A DNA stretch of 10,938 bases. Origin: Chloroflexota bacterium (GTDB lineage: Bacteria; Chloroflexota; Dehalococcoidia; SZUA-161). Shown one piece after another: positions 1 to 5,426 of this stretch. A program made the position numbers and the translations under genes. The DNA is taken from NCBI GenBank assembly GCA_016865955.1, contig VGNW01000064.1, positions 1-10,938 of the forward strand, written 5' to 3'. The first letter of the stretch is position 1; every line of letters starts with the position of its first letter. A model generated the notes under the pieces. The model worked only from the letters and a program-made list of their open reading frames with translations, was not told the DNA's origin and ran no database searches.

Positions 1-56
1 TTCTCTGCAAGCTCCCTCTTTTTCTTGTTCGCAGCTAATCCTTTAGGCACAGACAT
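1..56 (-). CDS. Start of a probable SufB/SufD-family scaffold gene (partial, runs off the window)
   Basis: An ATG at 54-56 on the minus strand opens a frame that stays open to the window edge and reads MSVPKGLAANKKKRELAEK, a basic, helix-like start. It overlaps the last 22 bases of sufC in another frame. An AAGGG-like ribosome site lies about 8-10 bases upstream inside sufC. In minimal Suf systems, sufC is usually followed directly by the SufB/SufD scaffold that it works with, so position suggests that identity. Only 18 codons are visible, so the assignment rests on context, not on homology that I can see. The overlap suggests translational coupling of ATPase and scaffold. Confidence 0.45.
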   Translation of the reverse strand, partial: MSVPKGLAANKKKRELAE

Positions 57-775
57 TTCACGCACCCTTCGTATCCGTTGTCTTTTATAGAATCCAGAAC
101 TTCGAATGCTTCCTGCTCACAGGCTATGGTACCTTCCAGCAGGACATATCCTTTGGAGGCGTGTACGTAATCCAGAATATGTCCGGTGTGTGTGATGATT
201 AGAGCCGAGCGAGTACGCTGTCGTTTCAGGTCTTTCTGCAGAAGCTCGTTTATCATCTGACCGATTAGAGCCATATTCACCAGGTCGACCCCGGATTCCG
301 GTTCGTCCAGAAGGACAAGTTCAGGACCCTGAGCCAGCAGTTGCAGTAACTCCGAGCGCTTTATCTCACCACCTGAGAAACCGTAGTTTATTTCCCTGTC
401 CATTAGCTCGCCCATTTTTAATCTTTCCGTCATGCTGTTTATCACATCGCCATCGCCTCGCTTGCCCGCGCAGGCTGTCACCAGATCGCGTGTTTTGACC
501 CCGCGTACTATTGGAGGACGCTGAAAGGACATGCCGATGCCGAGGCGAGCCCGTTCATCCAGAGACAGACCTGTTATATCCTGCCCCTTGAATATAATCT
601 GACCCTTGGTTACTTTGTAACGGGGGAATCCCATTATCGCCATCAGCAGGGTAGTCTTGCCCCCTCCGTTGGGACCGAAGAGCGCGTGAGTTTCTCCGGC
701 ACCTAATGAGAGGTTGATATCATGAAGTATCCGTTTCCCCTCGATTTCGACGCTTAAATCCCTAATCTGCAGCAT
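35..775 (-). CDS. sufC: SufC-type ABC ATPase of the Fe-S cluster assembly system
   Basis: Soluble ABC ATPase of 246 residues that should drive the SufB/SufD scaffold during Fe-S cluster building in the cytoplasm. Visible motifs in order: Walker A GPNGGGKTT at 34-42, Q-loop Gln85 (SFQRPP), ABC signature FSGGE at 133-137, Walker B LVLLDEP at 153-159 followed by ESGVD, and H-loop His196 (IITHTGH). The FSGGE signature, the SGVD after Walker B and the lack of any membrane partner separate SufC from transporter ATPases. The C-terminus carries a Cys cluster CVKCLC (Cys238, 241, 243). A GGAGGA ribosome site sits 4 bases before the ATG. The gene follows sod by 27 bases in the same direction, and a probable scaffold gene overlaps its end, so it belongs to the stress operon. 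Confidence 0.9.
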   Translation of the reverse strand: MLQIRDLSVEIEGKRILHDINLSLGAGETHALFGPNGGGKTTLLMAIMGFPRYKVTKGQIIFKGQDITGLSLDERARLGIGMSFQRPPIVRGVKTRDLVTACAGKRGDGDVINSMTERLKMGELMDREINYGFSGGEIKRSELLQLLAQGPELVLLDEPESGVDLVNMALIGQMINELLQKDLKRQRTRSALIITHTGHILDYVHASKGYVLLEGTIACEQEAFEVLDSIKDNGYEGCVKCLCLKD

Positions 776-802
776 ATATCCTCCGTCTCTAGCAAACCCA
801 GG

Positions 803-1381
803 CTATTTGAGACGTAACTCCACAGCATCCCAGTTCACATTGTTGAAGAAAGCCTCTATGTAATCAGCACGCTTCAGTCCATAATCTATCATAAACGCAT
901 GCTCGAAGACATCCAGTATCATAATGGGAGTGCAGCCTGCAGGATGCCCTGTCTCATGCTCGTTAATCCACTGATTTATCAGCTTGCCGGTTATATTATC
1001 CTGATATAAAATAGCCCAGCCGATTCCTCGCATGGTAGCGGTACCTTTGAAGTCCTTCTCCCAGCTTTCGTAACCTCCGAATTCTTCCACCAGCTTCTTG
1101 CCCAGCTTGCCTGACTTGTTGAGAGCGGCTTTGCCACCGAGGTTTTCGAAGTAATATTCGTGCAGCCTCATCCCGTTGAACTCAAAACCGAATCTTCGCT
1201 TCAGTTCATTGTACTCCGGGGTGCCGACCTTGCCCCCTTTCAGCATGTCCGAAAGGGTATCCAGAATCTTGTTGGTATTAGTTACATAGCCCTGATACAG
1301 AGTGAAGTGATTGTTGAGTAATGTATCGCTGAATCCTTTCATGCCCAGCAAGCCCTTATAATCCTTAACTGCGTACGCCAT
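803..1381 (-). CDS. sod: Fe/Mn-family superoxide dismutase
   Basis: Converts superoxide to oxygen and hydrogen peroxide; 192 residues, normal for the family, with no signal peptide, so cytoplasmic. The four metal ligands are readable: His25 (NNHF), His74 (RLHEYYFENL), Asp157 and His161 (DVFEHAFMIDYG). The start was set at 1381 because GGGAGGT lies 5 bases upstream; a longer frame to 1471 exists but would run into the desulforedoxin gene. Odd points: the usual His-His pair after the first ligand is replaced by Tyr29-Gln30, and the second-shell Gln that helps set Fe or Mn preference is not at either usual place (Gly70 at one, Asn-Glu-His at 140-142 at the other). Metal use therefore cannot be predicted. 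It lies between desulforedoxin and sufC in one operon. Confidence 0.93.
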   Translation of the reverse strand: MAYAVKDYKGLLGMKGFSDTLLNNHFTLYQGYVTNTNKILDTLSDMLKGGKVGTPEYNELKRRFGFEFNGMRLHEYYFENLGGKAALNKSGKLGKKLVEEFGGYESWEKDFKGTATMRGIGWAILYQDNITGKLINQWINEHETGHPAGCTPIMILDVFEHAFMIDYGLKRADYIEAFFNNVNWDAVELRLK

Positions 1382-1385
1382 TTTT

Positions 1386-1392
1386 ACCTCCC
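1386..1392 (-). promoter_or_regulatory. Ribosome binding site deciding the sod start
   Basis: GGGAGGT on the minus strand, 4 bases before the ATG at 1381 once the spacer AAAA is counted. It rules in this start over the upstream in-frame start at 1471, which would overlap the neighbouring desulforedoxin gene. Confidence 0.8.
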
Positions 1393-1437
1393 TCGAATTT
1401 AATGTATCGGTTCGCCCCGGCAAAGCCCTGGTCCTTG

Positions 1438-1563
1438 CTACTTCTTCATTAACTCCATATCCTGCCCGCAACAGACCAGAGTGCCTCCTCCTACCTTGGT
1501 AACCGTTACCTCGTTGCCGCAGACATTACACCTGTACTTTTCCCCGACTTTTTTGACCGCCAT
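1438..1563 (-). CDS. Desulforedoxin (free-standing, 41 residues)
   Basis: A short gene that is easily missed. The protein has the desulforedoxin rubredoxin-type iron site: Cys12-x2-Cys15, then after 15 residues the adjacent pair Cys31-Cys32, inside the typical GGGTLVCCGQDM stretch. Length and spacing match the small homodimeric FeS4 protein known from Desulfovibrio and the N-terminal domain of desulfoferrodoxin. No superoxide reductase domain follows: the frame ends at a TAG at 1438-1440. A GGGGGGTGAGG ribosome site precedes the ATG. It probably carries single electrons in the cytoplasm; its partner is unknown. It lies 56 bases before sod and 47 bases after the ferritin-like gene, in the same operon, so a role in oxygen defence is likely but inferred. 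Confidence 0.92.
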   Translation of the reverse strand: MAVKKVGEKYRCNVCGNEVTVTKVGGGTLVCCGQDMELMKK

Positions 1564-1610
1564 TCCTCACCCCCCTTTGTCTTATTGAAATTCAGATATT
1601 CCCTTTTTGT

Positions 1611-2054
1611 CTATCGCTTTTTGTCCCTCAAGAGTTTAGCAGAGTCCTCCCATCTCTTTATATGAACCTTTTCATCCTCAAGGTTCCTTTGCACCAAAGC
1701 CTTGGACTCCTCGTCGAAATTTAACCTCTGGAGGAAGGCGCCGTAGTCTTTGACCGCTTTTGTCTCTATCCAGATATCAGCCTTTAAGATAAACATCTTT
1801 CCCATCATTCTTGTGAAGCAGCCCAACATCCTACCAGCCGCTTGAAACAAAAAGCCCTGCCTGGATTGCCTGCCTCCGAGTTTCTCAATTTGTGCCTTGA
1901 GGTTATCGGTATGCTCCTGTTCGTTGTCTCTAGCTATCTTCAGCCTGTCGGAGATTTCTTTCTCGGTAAACGCCGCTATCTGCGTCCGGTAAATCTCGGT
2001 GGCGAATCTCTCCAGATTATACATTTTTCTCAGTGCACTAATCGCAGCATTCAT
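1611..2054 (-). CDS. Ferritin-like di-iron protein (rubrerythrin/DUF2383-like four-helix bundle)
   Basis: A 147-residue, mostly helical protein with two ExxH motifs, Glu45-x2-His48 (EQEH) and Glu128-x2-His131 (EDEKVH), and acidic residues in the other helices (Glu15/Glu20 and Glu97) that can complete a carboxylate-bridged di-iron site. This pattern is shared by ferritin-like, rubrerythrin-like and Coq7-like proteins. There is no rubredoxin tail, so if it is a peroxidase it needs an outside electron donor; the desulforedoxin next door is a candidate. Its ATG overlaps the stop of the upstream selenoprotein gene (ATGA), which suggests translational coupling. The exact reaction (peroxide reduction, iron storage or hydroxylation) cannot be told from sequence alone. 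Confidence 0.75.
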   Translation of the reverse strand: MNAAISALRKMYNLERFATEIYRTQIAAFTEKEISDRLKIARDNEQEHTDNLKAQIEKLGGRQSRQGFLFQAAGRMLGCFTRMMGKMFILKADIWIETKAVKDYGAFLQRLNFDEESKALVQRNLEDEKVHIKRWEDSAKLLRDKKR

Positions 2055-2293
2055 TTTATTCCCAGCTTCTCTTTCAGTTTCGCCTTGTCGAAACCGATTA
2101 TCATCTCACTATCTATCTCAATCTGCGGCACTACCATCTTGCCCGATTTACGAATCATATCGTCGCGTCCTGCCTTATCTTCAGCCACATTTATTTCCTT
2201 ATAGGCGACTTTGTTGTCGGCCAAGTAACTCTTGACCATTGTGCAGTAGGGTCAGGTATTTGTGGAGTACACTTTTACCTCCTTGACGTCCAT
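2051..2293 (-). CDS. Glutaredoxin-like selenoprotein (UxxC active site, in-frame TGA)
   Basis: The full gene is 81 codons when TGA at 2252-2254 is read as selenocysteine 14. The protein starts MDVKEVKVYSTNT-Sec-PYC-TMVK, so Sec replaces the first Cys of the glutaredoxin CPYC motif, with Cys17 as partner. The thioredoxin-fold features follow: the beta-alpha-beta start, the cis-proline segment MVVPQIEID and the C-terminal GFDKAKLKEKLG, like the small YruB/NrdH-type glutaredoxins. GGAGGAT lies 4-5 bases before the ATG at 2293. A hairpin with SECIS features begins 14 bases after the TGA. The alternative start, Met19 at 2239, has no ribosome site and would discard the active site. The code is not altered generally: TGA ends this gene and the gene ending at 6869. 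The gene is first in the operon and overlaps the ferritin-like gene by 4 bases. Likely role: reduction of thiols or peroxides, or electron supply to a peroxidase. Confidence 0.88.
2219..2237 (-). promoter_or_regulatory. Candidate bacterial SECIS hairpin
   Basis: Downstream of the in-frame TGA the minus strand reads GGTCAAG-AGTTA-CTTGGCC, a 7-pair stem (one G-U) with a 5-base loop. The loop begins 22 bases after the TGA and has G as its second base followed by U. Known bacterial SECIS elements place a small apical loop with a G in its first two positions roughly 16-37 bases after UGA. The stem is in coding sequence, as expected for bacteria. An alternative smaller stem (TGACC with GGTCA) competes with it. 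Confidence 0.7.
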
Positions 2294-2297
2294 TTCT

Positions 2298-2304
2298 ATC
2301 CTCC
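2298..2304 (-). promoter_or_regulatory. Ribosome binding site of the selenoprotein gene
   Basis: GGAGGAT on the minus strand just before the ATG at 2293. It supports translation from 2293 through the TGA codon, and no such site is near the internal Met at 2239. Confidence 0.8.
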
Positions 2305-2321
2305 TCTCCATCGTATGCTTA

Positions 2322-2350
2322 ATAATAGCAGCGGACACCAGCTAGAGCAA
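2322..2350 (-). promoter_or_regulatory. Candidate promoter of the minus-strand stress operon
   Basis: On the minus strand, TTGCTC (2345-2350) and TATTAT (2322-2327) are separated by exactly 17 bases. The -10 matches consensus at 5 of 6, the -35 at 3 of 6. The distance to the ribosome site is short, about 18 bases. A weak -35 would suit an activator-dependent stress promoter. Confidence 0.45.
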
Positions 2351-2354
2351 TACG

Positions 2355-2370
2355 ACCGGTTCCCGCCGGT
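2355..2370. repeat. Small inverted repeat next to the divergent promoters
   Basis: ACCGG-TTCCCG-CCGGT, a perfect 5-base inverted repeat that also contains the direct repeat CCGGTT. It lies 4 bases upstream of the candidate -35 of the stress operon, where an operator could sit. Function is not shown. Confidence 0.3.
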
Positions 2371-2454
2371 TACCTGAATCATATTAACAAAGAACACATG
2401 GCGAAATCATAAAATGAAGGGGTAAAAAGTTAAAAAGTTATCACATTTCCAATC

Positions 2455-2484
2455 TTGACAAATAGTCCCTAATCCTGTAATAAG
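2455..2484 (+). promoter_or_regulatory. Candidate sigma-70 promoter of the chelatase-regulator block
   Basis: A perfect TTGACA at 2455-2460 is followed after 17-18 bases by an AT-rich -10 (TAATAA or, with an extended TG, AATAAG). Transcription would start about 45-50 bases before the chelatase gene. The tandem repeat AAAAAGTTAAAAAGTT lies just upstream (2424-2439). Confidence 0.55.
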
Positions 2485-2538
2485 ATGGCATTACTTTCCG
2501 CTACGCAAACAGACCCGAGACTTTCAAGGTGGTGAAAA

Positions 2539-4506
2539 TTGTATCGGATGATGAAAAGGACTGTTCTCCCTTTTACAGCCATAGTAGGTCAGCATAAACT
2601 CAAACAGGCTCTGCTGCTGAACGCCATAAATCCCGGTCTCCTCGGCGTTCTCATCAGAGGGGAAAAGGGGACTGGCAAATCCACTGCCGTTAGAGCCCTG
2701 GCTGACCTTCTGCCTGAGATAGAAGTAGTGAAATGCCCCTTTAATTGCAGCCCGGGCAATCCTTCCCTGCAATGCAGTATTTGCAATGCCAAATACAGGC
2801 GCGGCGAGAGACTTCCTACGATAAAGAGGAAGATAAAGGTAGTAGAACTGCCTCTGGGAGCCACAGAGGATAGAGTGATAGGGACGCTGGATATAGAGAA
2901 GGCATTGCGAAAGGGGATAAAGGCTCTGGAGCCCGGCATACTTGCCGAGGTTAACCAGGGTATCCTTTACATAGACGAAGTTAATTTATTGGACGACCAC
3001 CTGGTAGATGTTCTGCTCGACTCCGCTGCCATGGGGGTTAATATCGTAGAAAGGGAAGGCATTTCTGTTTCACACCCGTCCAGATTCATTCTGGTAGGCA
3101 CTATGAACCCTGAGGAAGGGGAGATACGACCTCAACTTCTGGATAGATTTGGCTTATCGGTTGAGATTAAGGGGCTTAAGGATAAAAAGGAGAGAATTGA
3201 CATAATAAGAGTGGTCGAGGAATTCGAAAAAGATCCCGATTCCTTCTTCAATAAATGCGAAAAGAAGCAGGAAGAACTTAAACAGAGGATACTCAAAGCA
3301 AGAAATAATCTCAGTCAGGTGAAAATTTCCCAAGAGCTTCTGCACACCATAGCCAGGATTTGCCTCGCCTTCGAGGTACACGGGCACCGCGCCGATTTCC
3401 TGATAGCCAGAGCCGCAAAAACGATAGCTGCGTACAATTTAAGGAGCAAAGTAACCATAAGAGATATCAAGGAAGCTGTGGAACTCGTCCTTCCTCACAG
3501 GATGCGCAGGTTGCCTTTCGAAGAACTTCAACCGATTACAGAAAAAGTCGAGTCGCTAATTCGCAACAGGGAAGGTTCGACTCAATCAAATGAAGAGCAT
3601 GATGACGACAGCGAACTTGAATTGCATAGTGTTGAAGAGGGAGAGAATTTCAATAAATCTTCCGAAGAAACACGCAGAGCAAAGAAGACATTCGATATAG
3701 CAGGGAAGCGCAACAAGGTTGACATAAAGTTAGACCTGGAAAAGAAGCGCCATACAGGCTCCGGCAGAAGAGCCCGTACACTGTCTGCTCGAAGCGGTAA
3801 GTACGTTAAATCAAAAATACCGGAGGGTAAAACCACCGATATTGCCGTAGATGCGACTATAAGGGCGGCGGTGGCAAGAGCAGGGGACACAAACATAAAG
3901 AAAGAAGACCTCAGAGAGAAAGTCAGAGCCAAGAAGATTTCCTCGGTTATCGTATTTGTGGTCGATGCCTCAGGCTCTATGGCAGCGATGAGGGGCATGG
4001 ATCTGGCTAAGCAGGCTGTGTTTGCACTTCTCAAGGACTCCTACCAGAAGCGTGACAAAGTGAGCTTCGTTGCTGTTGCCGGCGAGAAGGCACAGGTTCT
4101 GTTAGCCCCTACCTCGAGTGTGGAGCTTGCGGTTAAGCATCTTAAAGAACTCCCCACAGGAGGAAAGACTCCGCTATCGGACGGCTTGTTGAAAGGGCTT
4201 CAAATTTTAAGAACGGAACTATGGAAGAATAGGAAAATAATACCCGTTATGGTGCTCGTCTCGGACGGAAAGGGCAATGTGCCGATAAAAACAGATGTGA
4301 AGAAGGAGCTTATCTCGATAGCGACTGAAATCAGGAGGCAGGGCATCAACCTTGTGGTTATAGATTCCAGTGACGGTTTTCTCGATATCGGACATAACAG
4401 GGAAATAGCCGAGGCTGGCGGCGGTCAGTATTACAGGCTTGGTGATATTAACTCCGGCAAAGTTGTAGAAATAGTCAAAGAGCTAAGTGCTCCTGACGAA
4501 GCTTAA
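2539..4506 (+). CDS. ChlI/ChlD-type fused metal-chelatase subunit (AAA+ plus VWA)
   Basis: 655 residues joining the two ATP-dependent motor parts of a magnesium- or cobalt-chelatase. AAA+ part: Walker A GEKGTGKST at 41-49, a Cys set at 66, 70, 79 and 82 (CPFNC...CSIC), Walker B ILYIDEVNLL at 142-151, sensor-1 GTMNPEE at 187-193 and arginine-finger region RPQLLDRFG at about 197-205. A charged linker (about 345-440, acidic then basic) leads to a VWA domain with MIDAS motif DASGSM at 476-481, a Thr near 544 and SDG near 575-577. Such subunits drive metal insertion into a tetrapyrrole by a large CobN/BchH-type subunit, which is absent here. With no chlorophyll genes in view, cobalamin synthesis is as likely as any role. 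The TTG start at 2539 was chosen because AAGGTGGTG lies just before it; ATG at 2548 or 2551 is possible. Confidence 0.88.
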   Translation: MYRMMKRTVLPFTAIVGQHKLKQALLLNAINPGLLGVLIRGEKGTGKSTAVRALADLLPEIEVVKCPFNCSPGNPSLQCSICNAKYRRGERLPTIKRKIKVVELPLGATEDRVIGTLDIEKALRKGIKALEPGILAEVNQGILYIDEVNLLDDHLVDVLLDSAAMGVNIVEREGISVSHPSRFILVGTMNPEEGEIRPQLLDRFGLSVEIKGLKDKKERIDIIRVVEEFEKDPDSFFNKCEKKQEELKQRILKARNNLSQVKISQELLHTIARICLAFEVHGHRADFLIARAAKTIAAYNLRSKVTIRDIKEAVELVLPHRMRRLPFEELQPITEKVESLIRNREGSTQSNEEHDDDSELELHSVEEGENFNKSSEETRRAKKTFDIAGKRNKVDIKLDLEKKRHTGSGRRARTLSARSGKYVKSKIPEGKTTDIAVDATIRAAVARAGDTNIKKEDLREKVRAKKISSVIVFVVDASGSMAAMRGMDLAKQAVFALLKDSYQKRDKVSFVAVAGEKAQVLLAPTSSVELAVKHLKELPTGGKTPLSDGLLKGLQILRTELWKNRKIIPVMVLVSDGKGNVPIKTDVKKELISIATEIRRQGINLVVIDSSDGFLDIGHNREIAEAGGGQYYRLGDINSGKVVEIVKELSAPDEA

Positions 4507-4515
4507 GATAAAATA

Positions 4516-5199
4516 ATGAAGACTAAAAGAGCAAAACTGACCAAAGACGAACGTGACGTTCTTATCCTGGTCGCACGCGGCATGACCAATCAGCAGATTG
4601 CAGAGCAACTCAAGATATCCACTGTCAAAATCAAGACCCTGATACATCAAGCATGTACCAAGCTGAAAGCGCATAATAGAATTCAGGCTGTCTTCTTCGC
4701 TTTAAAGCATAAAATAATAAATATCCGCGACATCTTCACGCTTGAAGAGCTAGTGGAGCTAATGGCATCGTTAAGCCCGGATACTGTGGAGAAAATAGCC
4801 TACTTTATCAGACAAAAACCCGGGCTTCGAAAAATTCCGCCGGATAGCGAACAGGCATTGCATGAAGCTATAGAGCAGGACACCATTTTAACCAAGAGGG
4901 AAAAGGATGTCCTCGCCCTGGTTGCCCACGGATTGACCAATCAGGAGATTGCCGACAGACTGTGCACATCTACAAGCACAGTCAGAACATTCCTCTACAA
5001 GGCGTGCACCAAACTGGAAGCACGCAGCAGGGCACAGGCGTTTATCTCAGCCGTGAAAAAGGGCGCTGTGAGCATCGACGAGGTATTCCCTCTTCACGAA
5101 TTGGTGGAGTTACTCGCTTCGCTGGGCCCGGAGGCAATGGAGACCATAGCCCGGTTGCTCAGACAGAAGCTGGAACAGGAACGCCTTATCAAAGCATAA
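4516..5199 (+). CDS. Regulator with two tandem LuxR-type HTH units
   Basis: 227 residues built from two copies of one roughly 94-residue unit, 8-101 and 125-218, joined by a 23-residue linker. They align without gaps with 49 identities by hand count. Each unit has a GerE/LuxR helix-turn-helix (LTK.E.DVL.LVA.G.TNQ.IA..L) followed by a shared helical tail containing ELVELxASL and ending RQK. No receiver, PAS or ligand domain is seen, so it likely acts as a DNA-binding protein that places two HTHs in one chain, perhaps on direct repeats. The gene starts 9 bases after the chelatase stop with no clear ribosome site, so translational coupling is likely. Its targets are unknown; repeats just downstream (5211-5243) are candidates. 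Confidence 0.85.
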   Translation: MKTKRAKLTKDERDVLILVARGMTNQQIAEQLKISTVKIKTLIHQACTKLKAHNRIQAVFFALKHKIINIRDIFTLEELVELMASLSPDTVEKIAYFIRQKPGLRKIPPDSEQALHEAIEQDTILTKREKDVLALVAHGLTNQEIADRLCTSTSTVRTFLYKACTKLEARSRAQAFISAVKKGAVSIDEVFPLHELVELLASLGPEAMETIARLLRQKLEQERLIKA

Positions 5200-5210
5200 T
5201 GGGAAAAATC

Positions 5211-5243
5211 GGATAAAAGTTAGACAAAAACCAGACAAAAGTT
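5211..5243 (+). repeat. Three 11-base direct repeats between the regulator and flavoenzyme genes
   Basis: GGATAAAAGTT, AGACAAAAACC and AGACAAAAGTT follow each other with an exact 11-base period, about one helical turn. The region between 5200 and 5426 has no gene that I can support. Further on there is a small inverted repeat TATTC-7-GAATA (5249-5265) and a TTGACG at 5256 with no good -10 at proper spacing. The repeats could be a binding site for the tandem-HTH regulator encoded just upstream, but low complexity is also possible. Confidence 0.35.
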
Positions 5244-5411
5244 GCACCTATTCATTTGACGAATAAGACATAACTTACTACTTTAATCCTCAAGCAGTTG
5301 CCTGGGTATCCTGAGCAATTTGCAAACATTTCGTTTTGTTCTCATCGATGCTACCTGCACCATCGGTCTTTCAGCCCCGACAGACTATGAATGCAGACCC
5401 TGAGATTAACG

Positions 5412-5419
5412 AAAGGAGA
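5412..5419 (+). promoter_or_regulatory. Ribosome binding site deciding the first flavoenzyme start
   Basis: AAAGGAGA 7 bases before the ATG at 5427. It favours that start over the upstream in-frame ATG at 5391, which lacks a site and would add 12 residues ahead of the Rossmann strand. Confidence 0.75.
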
Positions 5420-5426
5420 AACAGCT

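Noticed and set aside
1382..1471. N-terminal extension of the superoxide dismutase by 30 residues
   Set aside because: It overlaps the desulforedoxin gene out of frame, is not dismutase-like, and a strong ribosome site marks the ATG at 1381.
2051..2053. Second Sec codon at the end of the selenoprotein gene (TGA at 2051-2053)
   Set aside because: Read-through gives only a few residues before another TGA, the fold is already complete, and the stop overlaps the next ATG as in normal coupled genes.
1842..2235. Plus-strand frames across the ferritin-like and selenoprotein genes
   Set aside because: They are shadows of the real minus-strand genes, with no ribosome sites and no recognisable protein pattern.
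2051..2239. 62-residue reading frame starting at Met19 as the real gene
   Set aside because: It has no ribosome site and lacks the redox motif; the homologous frame clearly continues upstream through the TGA to an ATG with GGAGGAT.
5256..5287. Promoter ahead of the first flavoenzyme (TTGACG with TTTAAT)
   Set aside because: The spacer is 20 bases and no better -10 lies at 16-18 bases; too weak to list as a feature.
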